A program made the position numbers and the translations under genes. Source: Angiostrongylus vasorum (lineage: Eukaryota > Nematoda > Chromadorea > Rhabditida > Metastrongylidae). Taken from it: a stretch of DNA of 64,000 nt. Position 1 is the first letter of the stretch. Each line of letters opens with the position of its first letter. The stretch is from positions 124,001 through 188,000 of the forward strand of contig JADANN010000333.1 in NCBI GenBank assembly GCA_018806985.1, given 5' to 3'. Below are positions 23,501 to 32,523 of this stretch, piece after piece. The notes below the pieces were generated by a model. It had not been told where the DNA came from. It saw nothing but the letters and a program-made list of their open reading frames with translations, and ran no database searches.

Positions 23501-26500
23501 TTTCCTCATATAATAACGTGTGTACAAGTTTATATTTGTCACTTGTTTGAAAATGTACATAAGAACCTTGACATTGACTTATGCATCTCTGCAGATTGCA
23601 AGTACAATTCACAATGTTCAAGAAATCCATGTATGAACGGAGGACTGTGCGTGGACCTGTGGACACATGCTTCATGTTTATGTGCACCTCCATTTCTTCC
23701 TCCACTCTGCATGAATTCACTTCCTCCGAGCACATTTGGTCCTAATAATCAGACGTCATTTGTCGAAATAGTGTGCGTCTACTTTTTTAGTTTACAGTGA
23801 ACCCGAGTTTGCTATCACAGTCAAATGTCCTTTTAGTATTCCTTCCGAAACTTCGCATTCACTGCGCTTTTCCACAACAATTCAATTGATTCTACGGTCA
23901 AATCGACCAAATGGTACAGTCCTTTATCTTGGCGAAGCTGGAGATGAGGTGGCCACGTTTATTTCACTGTCGATGATGAATGGGTATTTATTGGGTTAGT
24001 GAAATTTTCTGCACTACTTGAAGTTCAAATTAATTTGACAAAGAAGGTTTCCTATTTATAGTTCGTTCTCGTGCGGGAGGAAACGCTGTGTATGAGCTAC
24101 AGTCACATAAGAAAGTTGATGATAACAAAGATCATGTTGTATGTATACGTCGAGAAAGACGGCAAGTGAAAGTAGGTTATTGTACGAACGTTAGTGATGA
24201 AGAATTGAAGACGTCAGCTTAACTGCCTTCTAGCTCTGTTCCCCAGAAATGTGGATCTTACTGTTGGCGTGTCATACCGGTTGTTGCAATCAGCCATTAT
24301 TTTCATGCATTACTTTTCAGCTCGACATTGACGACGTGCTTGATTCTGAGGGAACTATACCATCGCGGTTTGATCACCCATTATTCGTCGAGAAACTTCA
24401 ACTTGGGAACAGTCGAAACGTCACAAAAGATGCATTTCTAACCCACGTCGACTTCAAAGGATCACTCCAAGACATCCGAATAAATGGGAAGTCTGTGGTT
24501 TTGCACAAGCCGTTGAATTTCGCTGTCGATCAGTTCGGTTCAGTTACGTATCTCGAAAATATTTTGGAGGTTAGTTGCATGGTTCATGACCAAAAGGCTG
24601 CTCGGCGAATGTAGGTGGTGGATGATGATGGACGGTGATAGTATCGACATGGGTGAAAACTGCCAGTGATTTGTCACCTATACCTTCTAGTGGCCTGTCT
24701 TCTCCATTCAGTCGAATGGGTAAGCGGACTTGATCTAGGAAAGACCAGTTCCTTGCTGAATAGTACTTTGTGCAACTCCGTTTAGCCTTCATTAATCTTT
24801 GAGTAATGTTTAGTAATCCATAGGTTCTTATAGGGATCTATTTCCGACGATATTTGTGGCATTTCTGAGCAATGTGTCCATGGTACATGTCATAACACAT
24901 TCAACGACTTCGACTGTCATTGCAAAAACGGATTTTACGGCAAACGATGTGAACGTAAAGATCACTGCTTTAATTCTCCTTGTCCCGAGAATGGTGATTG
25001 TAAGAATGTTGGTGACGGTTACATCTGTAAGTTTTCTCGTTGATCGACTGAAATCCATTTTTTCAGCCTTAGATGTTTTAATTCTGCAGGGTGTTTGCAA
25101 AAGAACCCCTACTTCAGGATTTTTAAAAAACATTTCATATTTTACAAAGGCTTTCTTAACTTTTTGCGAAGGATGAATATGAGAAGAAAGTATACGGCAT
25201 AAAGTTTTGTTTAAAATTTGATATGGACATCCCTCCCAACGGTTTACCGCCTCATCGTGCCTGGGAGGTGTTCCTGGGTATTGGACTGCGAGGTACAGCG
25301 GGGGTATTCGTCTCCCCTGGCAGGGCCTCCCAAGCTGAGAAGGAGTCCGGCGTTTCCATCAGGAAGCCTTGCTAAGAGTAAACCAATACCAGGATCCACC
25401 ATCGTCATGGTATCGAAGTCGCATGGTGGCAAATCTTCCTCTGATCCACAAGAGCTGCGACTGCCTTTCGTGATGACGACCTGGGGCAAACTTTGGCCAG
25501 GCTGTCCTCGGGATTCCAGGGAACCACAATGGCTTAACCAGCAAATCTCCGAAAAATGGTGATTATGCTGGGGCCCGCACAACTAGTGAGGACGGGCCGT
25601 TCAAGTATCAAGTATCAAGTATGGGCATCAGCATTCACCACCAGCTTCTGAAGTTGCCGGTAACCACATCAACTGATTTCACCAGGAACTCTTGACGGGT
25701 GGAAGATACACCTTCTCGTTTTCGTTTTCTATGTTCATCGGAAATTGTTGGTTTGATGGAGTGGACTTTCTCTTTTAACGAACCCAGAAAAAGATTGCTG
25801 AGTGTTAATTCAACTCCTGTGGCTAGCCATTCATTCGGACGACGAGCCATCCATCTCCCAGAGAGGTCGGAATTCAGCCATTCTTGAACAGCAGTATTAA
25901 AATTATCGATCTGAAAAAAAAGAACAATATGGGTTTAATTCCAATACATTAAGGAACATTTAAAAAAATTGTGGAAAGTATTGGAACGTACAAGAAAACT
26001 ACAAGTGTTTTAAAATAGGCAGTTGCTTTCAATCAACCTTTATGGTATATAAACGTTTAGGCACTTCTCCCGTGACTATGAAGGCGGACAGTTTGATGTC
26101 GTTTGAAATGTCTGGACCAGTGGAAACCACGGCAAGCTTTAAATTAACTATAAGAACCCATTCACAAACTGGCCACATCCTGACCATAGTAGGTTTACTT
26201 AATTCTAGTGTATTTAAAATGTACGCTCATTCCTGAAATGTCGTATCGTCTTTTAGGATTCTAAGAATGGAACGATGAAATTGTCTTTAGCAAACGGTCA
26301 ACCATTGGTGGTCACTGGCGAAAATCCACTTCTTATTAGGAAAAATATAGCCGATGGTCAATGGCATACGATAGCACTCGATACAAATGTTTTTTATGTG
26401 GACTCTGCTGGCTACGGTTTTTCACCATCGGTACAAGTTCCTACTCGCATCTCGTCTGCATCGTTGATATTTGGAGCGGTGAATGTCTCTTCATTTGACG

Positions 26501-29500
26501 GTTGCCTCAAGCACGTTACAGTCGGCGATCTTCCAGAATTGTCGTTCTACAGAAACGATGAGATAGAACAGCCAATAAACGTAGCGCTCTGGAAAATTGG
26601 CAAACGTTATAGGTTGGTGACATCATGCCTATCGTCACCACAGTGTGGTGAGGCTTCACCATGCGTCCGTGGAGAATGTCGTGACCTATGGAATGCATTC
26701 GCTTGTGAATGTCCTCCAGGATTCGAGGGAGCGTACTGTGAGATAAATATTAACGAGTGTTCAAGGACTAACTGTGGAAGAGGATATTGTTTCGATGGAA
26801 TCGGGGTTGCACGGTATCGCTAGAATATCTTAGTGACAGAAAAAACGTCTACTTTCTCTCGACAACCGTCCTTTTTGAGGTGCTATTGTGATCCTGGGTA
26901 CACTGGACCGGACTGTGATGTGGAATTGGACCTTTGTGCGGAACTACCATGTAGAAATGGTGGATTGTGCGAAAGCTCAAATGGAAGCTTCACGTGCGAA
27001 TGTAGTAAAGGATGGTCAGGAAAATTCTGCGATATTAAGGTACACTTTACTAGACATATACATTTGCATTTTTGGAGGAGGGAACACCAGACTCGCATGT
27101 CGTTCACTCATTTCCTGTGCTATGCAGCGTGCTGAAACTTGAATCTAGTGATCAATAGTAACAAAATTGGTAAGGCCTCAGGCACAATCGCATTGGTTCA
27201 TCATGCCAAATTTTTTTTTCCTTCCGAATTCTGAACCCATTCGCTACTTATTTCATCCAAAATCGGCGCATATGTTACTGAAAATAACTACACAAAAATT
27301 AGAAAGTGATCAAAAAACTAAGAAATTTATTGTGAGTGGGTAGGAAAGGAAAAAATTTTTCAAGTTGGTTAAAGGCATCCCACAAATAAGACTACTTCAA
27401 AAATAATTCCACTTCGAGACAAAGAAAACTTTTGCATAAAATCTTTGTGTGAAGAATCGTTTCATGTTTTTATAAAAAATAAAAAGGATAAAGCTCTCGG
27501 CGTTGATCAATCCCTGAGGGACGCGCCGTGCATTCGACTTCATTAAGCATCGTTTGTAGGTGATTGAATGCATATCTGGCCTTTACAATGACTCGCGGTG
27601 GCCTGCACATGTATCGAGCCAATGCTGCTATCATCCCTTGCCGATCCCGGAGAGATAGAAGGGTTGGTGAGCCAGGGGCGCGTGAATCGATCCCATGTAT
27701 GTTGCAGAGCGGCTTCGACCACTAGGCCACAAGAGCCCATCGTGTTATCATAGTTTTCAATAAATAAGGTAACGCTACCAATCCTTCATTTCTAGGATGA
27801 AGCTTGGTGTTCTGAGGCGACATGCAAAAACAATGGAACATGCAGAAAACTTGTGAGTGGCACTTCTAGAAAAATATGTGGGAAGCAGCGTTTTTCATTT
27901 CATATTATTTCTAATGTCACTCCGTAGAACGATGACAAAGGTAAATGCTTATGCATGGCTGGATTCGTTGGTGAGTTCTGCGAGGAGAAAATAGATCCAT
28001 GTAGGAATAAACCATGTATTCATGGGTACTGTGAATCGGATTCGGATGGATTTAGCTGTAAGTGTGACGAAGGTTACTCTGGTAAGACCTGTTCTGCTAT
28101 TACCGACATGTGCACTTCGTCGTCATGTAATGCTCGAGGGCGTTGTGCGCCTGTATGGAATGCAACCATGTGCACGTGTGACAAACGTTGGAGAGGACGA
28201 GAGTGCAATCAACTGATTGATGAATGCATGACTATACCGTGTGAAAACGATGGCATTTGTGAGACAACCGCAGAAGGATTCCAGTGTCATTGTAGAAAAT
28301 ATTACTTAGGTAGGTAACGTTCTTTCTACATAAGGAAATTATTGAGGTATATCGGTGTGATAATTAAAACAGTTCTTCCGAAATAATTAAGAATAAGGCA
28401 CACATTCGACTCGTTAGCATCATAGAAGTGATTGAATTCGTAATACGTGAAAGTTTGATAAAACTGGTCAGGAAAATGTCTCCAGTAGCCTTTCGAAGTA
28501 TCGAGCTAATGTTTTTGTTTTCACAAATAAGAGTGGTGACAATTTCCTAACCCAGAGAGAAGGAGAGCTCTGGACGCGAGGTAGAACTAATGACCATGTG
28601 TGTATTGCAGAGCACCTCTAAACATTGCGCTGCACATATCCATACAGACCTAATAGGGTCCTATCTCCGGACACTAAGAAAACGTGTTATTTTATTCTTT
28701 ATTCAAGAACAAGCTGACGTTTCGGCGGATTTCGCCTTTCTCAGAGCCTGGAGAGGTCAAGTTGACCGCAATCCACTCAGCCAAACACTTCCGTTACCAA
28801 ACAGAGAAAATGCTAAAACAAGGAAAGATTTGAATCACATTAATGCTAAACCAAGATTTCAGTCACATTGATGCTAAGCCAAAAAAATCTTGGTTTAGCA
28901 TTTTCTCTATTTGGTTATTCCTGGAAGTGTTTGGGTGGATAGATTGCGGTCAACGTGAGCTTTCGAGGCTCTGAAGAAGGCGAAATCCGCCAAAGCGTCA
29001 GCTTGTTCTTGATTAAAGAATAAAATAACATCTCGTGTTTGCTCAGCAAGAATATAAAGAATTATTTGTCAACGCGAAGGTTAATAGAAAGTCGGTCAAG
29101 GGAATTATTACTAAGAAAAAGGCTACGATTTTTCCCAGTCTGGTGGCCAATGAGTGCTGTTATGAATGTGGTCTTCTTGATCGTTGTTTTTCCATCAACG
29201 AGAGTAAAATTACCTGTAATCGAGACCTTAACGATTTTTGTTTAAATAATGTGTTAATTTGTACATTGTTTTATTGACAATCTAACACGAGATTATTACC
29301 AATATTCGGCTACCATTCTGACGTCTTCGTCTTCATCAGAGCCGATGATCCGAGTTGATGTACACATCAAGAAGACAAACGGCCGTGGACATCAATTCTT
29401 TTCATCGACTCTGACGAAGAGGAAGACGTCGAAACGGTGTCCGATTAAATATTGGTAACAACCTTGTGTTAGCTTATCAAACTTATCAATGAAATAGGAT

Positions 29501-32500
29501 GTGTTGATCGTTTATACCGAGGTTAAATGAAAGTCGTTTTACAGTGGATTTGTTCATTGTTAAGGTCATCGTTGCGAGGTGCTCGGCTCTTGCCTCAAAC
29601 AACCTTGTGAACGAGGCGAATGCATCCAGCTGTCAGAGCAAACACATTCCTGCAGCTGCCCAACAGGATATGAAGGAGAAAAATGCGAGGTTCGATCATA
29701 TCGTAATGGTCGATGAACTATTAATGGAAGATTTTGTGTTAGACATTTGTAACCAATTTTATTGAACATATATTTCATTTTTCTAGTGCTGCAATTTTTA
29801 GGCACGGATAGATTATTGCACTAAAAATCCGTGTCTGAATGGAGGATCATGCGAATCACTTATTGGTCAACATAAATGTCATTGTATAACTGGTTTTACA
29901 GGTGAGTTCTTCCTTGTTTGAGGCTAGGATAATGGAGAATGTCTGTAATAAACCTTTAACCTTTTCAGTGATTAGGTTTTTGTTTAGTTTTATGTGTTGC
30001 TACAAAAATGATCGTAATGGTTTTGGAAGAAATAAAGCATAGGACGTTCGAGGTTGATAAAACCCTTAGTGATGTGTCATAAATTCATTTCCACTCGTAG
30101 CATCGCAGAAGGAGACTGATTACGTATTTGACCTATAAAATGGTTTGCAGTAGCCTACCATTTATCAGCTCAGTGTTTCTATCTTGCCACACAATGCTGT
30201 TGTCAATTTGCTGACACTGGAGTGAGAGAGGGTTTGCTTAGCCTGAGGCGCGTATCGAGTCAACCGGATTGTGTTCTGAAAACCACCTCTAATCTCTGCG
30301 CCAAACGCAACCTTATTAACTTATGTAGATCATTTTAATGAAGTACTGTCGTGTTTTAGGAGAAAAATTGTGAGACCGACATTGATGAATGTCAGCTGGC
30401 ATTCTGCTCGAATGGTGCGATATGTCGTGATCGTGTCGCCGATTATGATTGCATTTGTGACGGCACTGGATTTACGGGCAGGTTTTTCTTATATTTAAAT
30501 TCTATCTACTTTTTGAAAATTTTTCAGGTGTTGGTTTATGTGAAATTTTAGGGAAAAAAAATTGTACGATAGATGTCAATGAATGCACCGTTACCTCGAA
30601 TTGCGTGAACGGTCAATGTACGAATACGCAAGGTGGTTATAGATGCGACTGTGAGAATGGTTTGTCTCTGACACACTCTCTTATTTTGCTCTTTTCTCTT
30701 ATTTTTCTTGTTGCACTGTATTTTTTTTCCCTAGGTTTTTATCGGGTCACGTTGTACGGTAAGGGATCCATGTTGGTCTGATGCATTTAATCGAACCACG
30801 CATACCTGTGTGCACGGTGTTTGTATAAATCCATCGGTCATGGTAAGATAAATTATATCCACGTTCAAGAATTATTGTAACCACCGTGCGAGCCACGAGC
30901 GTACTAATGTATGCTAGGAGATTATTTCCTAACAAGACCAGTTTGTTACTAGTAAGATTCGTTTGCTACATCGCCATTGAGCGGCTTGTGGATCAATCGC
31001 TGTCGTTGAGAGAGCATGTGTCATCGTGCACCGGATGTCATGTTCGGCAGGCATTCAGTTCGTCATTGAAGACAGAAGACAGATCATCAACTCACATCCG
31101 AATCTGCACCATAACCTGATTATCTGATGGGTGACGGTTCTAAGGCACGAATGGAAGAAGTGCTGGGGATTTACACGACATATGGACGCGGGTCATCTAG
31201 TTGTCTAAGAAAGTAGATACAATCGGCAGTACTCATTGTTCGATTCTATTCGAAGAATGCCAGGTTGTTTTCACTAGCTAGTGTATGCGGGCGGTATGTG
31301 AGATGGAAAACTAGTGATAAGCGACTAGATTTGGAATATGTGACGCGGGTTGTCGATAACCATGATGTTGAGTGTTGTGGACAGTAGCTTTGTGATAGGG
31401 GTTTTCAAACAAAAACCGAGAAGAGTCCACTCTGCTTCCTTTTCTGTGCACTGTACGGCTTTGTCGCTAGATTCGCGTTGTATTTAAATACATTGTTTAC
31501 ATATCGAATTTAGTACAAATCCATAATCGGGATAACATTTACGGCTGATTCAGTACAGGAATATTCAGCTAAGAACATCTACCACCAAATGACCCATGTC
31601 CACATGTTCTACCGGTCCTTGCATTTATAGAATGCTAGTTGAGCGTTGCTTGCAATGGCAATCGGAGACACCCGTTCTAGGATATTCTCAGGAGTCACTA
31701 CCAAGAGTGACCGACACTTATGGATCGGAAGAAAATCTTCTGCTTTGCGATTTGGATTGTTCCGACACGAATGATTGCTATGACTGTAGCGAACTCTGCG
31801 ATTTGTTGACCAGCCGCTCGAGGACGATTTAACAAACCAAAATCTGGGTAGTTGAGGCTTATTCTTTAGAGGTAATGCTTTCGGCGAAACTTACGTTACT
31901 GATTTCCCCATCCTTGTTGTAGAAAGACAGTGCTGGTCGGGAGACTTCTGTGCACGAATGCAAGTGTCATTGGGGATATACTGGTCCACAGTGCATTATG
32001 CAGGTATTTATAAACTACTCTAAATCTTATTCGTTGGCATTTAGTTTTTGTCTCGAGTACTTGAACAGAAGTGGCCCTTCAGGTGTCTGAGAGAAGGGTG
32101 CTCGCACTAAACTATATACTTGGGCCGATGGCAGCTGTACTAACTGTACTTGCTATACTTGGTTGTGTCCTGTTGGTGTTTGTCTTTCGAGGCAAACGTG
32201 CACTTCATGGGCACTATAGTCCTAGTTATCAAGAACAAAATGGTACTCGACTTCAGGTGGGAAAAAATTTTTTCAAGTTTATAAAATTAGTTCCACTAGA
32301 CGATAGAAAAATAATAGCTATGCTGGATCTATGATAATTTCTAATCTTACTGGTCGCATAATAGCTAATTTCTTGCTTCGCCGGTCTAACGACCAATTAC
32401 GCCCAACCAAATGGTCCCTTGTGACAAATCGCTTGTCGAGCAACCGGTTTCTCGTATTTTCATCGTATTCAGTTTCAGATGAACTCCTTGGTTAAGCTGC

Positions 32501-32523
32501 CACCCGAAGAACGATTAATATAA
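16299..32523 (+). CDS. crb-1: Crumbs apical polarity protein (EGF/laminin-G membrane protein)
   Basis: Apical membrane determinant. Exons: 16299-16545, 19905-19986, 20157-20250, 20639-20789, 20874-21007, 21375-21467, 21583-22740, 23285-23489, 23595-23738 (donor uncertain), 23791-23994, 24062-24171, 24321-24569, 24834-25026, 26061-26188, 26257-26813, 26880-27039, 27796-27852, 27928-28309, 29565-29689, 29802-29901, 30360-30477, 30552-30659, 30735-30842, 31923-32003, 32083-32256, 32479-32523; about 1,735 residues. A signal peptide (YLILITFSIVFNTVLS) is followed by roughly 27 EGF-like repeats interrupted by three laminin-G domains (22440-23489, 23791-24569, 26061-26620). Then come one membrane span (AVLTVLAILGCVLLVFVF), a juxtamembrane GHYSPSYQEQNGTRL like the FERM-binding region, and the C-terminal PDZ ligand PPEERLI. 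This order is diagnostic for Crumbs. Oddities: one EGF seems cut short at 25026, there are one-base frame breaks at the starts of exons 30360 and 30735, and a GC donor follows 30477. Confidence 0.93.
17052..17330 (+). repeat. diverged tRNA-derived SINE (family C-like)
   Basis: Sense copy in the first intron of crumbs. A tRNA-like head (TGGTGTATCCTAGTCATTAG, then GCCGGTTCGACCTCGTGCC, a good B box) is followed by a body that includes CACCGATAGGCC, ATGCATCCAATCA-like and GCATTC blocks in family C order. It is clearly older than the copy at 47820. Confidence 0.6.
17600..17825 (-). repeat. diverged family B SINE, antisense
   Basis: In the first crumbs intron. The blocks GTTGAGTGCTCGTTGGGTTGA and CCCAGACAAGTCTGGTTCCA parallel family B in antisense, ending near a tRNA-like GGTGTCGAACC block. 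Only part of the body is alignable by eye. Confidence 0.5.
18810..19180 (+). repeat. family B tRNA-derived SINE, best copy
   Basis: Sense copy in the first crumbs intron. The head reads GGCCGGATAGCACAGTGGTA (A box), with GCTCGTTCGATCCCGCTCC (B box) about 40 bases on. The body contains CCAGCATTCTACGACATTCA and GAAACGAATCGAATGTGGGA. The end is AT-rich (GGAATAAAAAAAAATAAAAA), as expected of a SINE tail. Spacing and sequence of the two boxes make a tRNA origin likely. Confidence 0.85.
20537..20568 (+). repeat. (CT)n microsatellite in a crumbs intron
   Basis: A pure CT run of about 32 bases lies about 70 bases upstream of the acceptor of exon 20639-20789. It may act as an extended pyrimidine tract but is more likely an ordinary microsatellite. 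Confidence 0.85.
22757..23250 (+). repeat. two family A repeats in direct tandem
   Basis: Two sense copies (about 22757-22985 and 22990-23250) lie head to tail in the crumbs intron that splits laminin-G domain 1. Both have GATCGATAGAACTAGCTGAG, GTGGTGGTGA-CGCGTTA and CAGACACCTGCGGTC. The second is more complete at its left end (AACTAAGGCCTCAGCTTAAC). The second copy ends about 35 bases before the acceptor of exon 23285. Confidence 0.8.
25232..25620 (+). repeat. family E repeat with (ATCAAGT)n tail
   Basis: About 390 bp, starting near CTCCCAACGGTTTACCGCCTC and ending GGCCGTTCAAGTATCAAGTA. Parallel copies lie at 37125-37518 (plus) and 47410-47795 (minus). The 7-base tandem tail is like the 3' ends of RTE-class elements and their non-autonomous partners (inference). 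The open frames across it differ between copies, so it is probably non-coding. It lies in a crumbs intron. Confidence 0.75.
25626..25918 (-). pseudogene. C-terminal fragment of a mariner-like DDE transposase
   Basis: On the minus strand an open frame from about 25912 to the stop near 25632 reads, in pieces, GRWMARRPNEW, LTLSNLFLGSLKEKVHSIKP and VTGNFRSWW. The pattern GRW-x-RR-x-EW, then LT-x(3)-FL-G-LK-KV, is that of the end of the DDE domain in Tc1/mariner-type transposases. The usual catalytic Asp of the SPDLTP motif is not present. The upstream catalytic part is absent and TTTCAG precedes the frame. It lies antisense in a crumbs intron. Confidence 0.5.
27488..27745 (-). repeat. family C tRNA-derived SINE
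   Basis: Antisense copy in a crumbs intron with the full set of landmarks: AT-rich end (AAAAATAAAAAGGATAAAGC), GACGCGCCGTGCATTCGACT, CACATGTATCGAGCC and the tRNA-like head with GATCGATTCACGCGCC on the minus strand. It ends about 50 bases before the acceptor of exon 27796. Confidence 0.8.
28390..28640 (-). repeat. diverged family C SINE
   Basis: Antisense copy in the crumbs intron 28310-29564. CATTCGACTCGTTAGCATC and a degraded head (ATTGCAGAGCACCTCTAAAC) are recognisable; the rest is diverged. It lies just left of the foldback element. Confidence 0.55.
28662..29043. repeat. foldback element with hammerhead-like motif in each arm
   Basis: Two arms of about 150 bp are inverted copies around a centre near 28870: GTTATTTTATTCTTTATTCA on the left pairs with TTGATTAAAGAATAAAATAA on the right, and CGCAATCCACTCAGCCAAAC pairs with its inverted partner near 28930. 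Each arm has a hammerhead-like core. The minus strand 28748-28711 reads CUGAGAA, hairpin GGCG-AAAUC-CGCC, GAAACGUC, AGC. The plus strand 28967-29003 reads GCU, CUGAAGA, the same hairpin, AAAGCGUC, AGC. Each arm has one damaged box, but together they give an intact consensus. It lies in a crumbs intron. Confidence 0.75.
29060..29110 (+). repeat. outer-end sequence of the foldback/PLE family
   Basis: GGTTAATAGAAAGTCGGTCA is the reverse complement of the block seen at 58735-58765 and 3776-3815. It follows the right arm of the foldback at 28662-29043, as it does beside the PLE remnant, so it is probably part of the same element. Confidence 0.5.
29275..29480. repeat. second foldback with hammerhead-like motifs
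   Basis: Arms of about 85 bp are inverted around 29378: AACACGAGATTATTACCAAT on the left, and its partner (ATTGGTAACAACCTTGTGTT) on the right. On the minus strand 29346-29312 has CUGAUGA, then hairpin GACG-AAGA-CGUC, then AGAAUGG (the GAAA box is damaged). On the plus strand 29408-29445 has CUGACGA, a weakened hairpin, then GAAACGG. The loop sequence differs from the element at 28662, so this is a distinct subfamily. It lies in the same crumbs intron, ending about 85 bases before exon 29565. Confidence 0.7.
30050..30315 (-). repeat. diverged family C SINE
   Basis: Antisense copy in the crumbs intron 29902-30359, with the sequence order of family C (CGAGGTTGATAAAACCC, tail to head, ending AATCTCTGCGCCAAACGCAAC). 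It stops about 45 bases before the exon starting at 30360. Confidence 0.6.
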
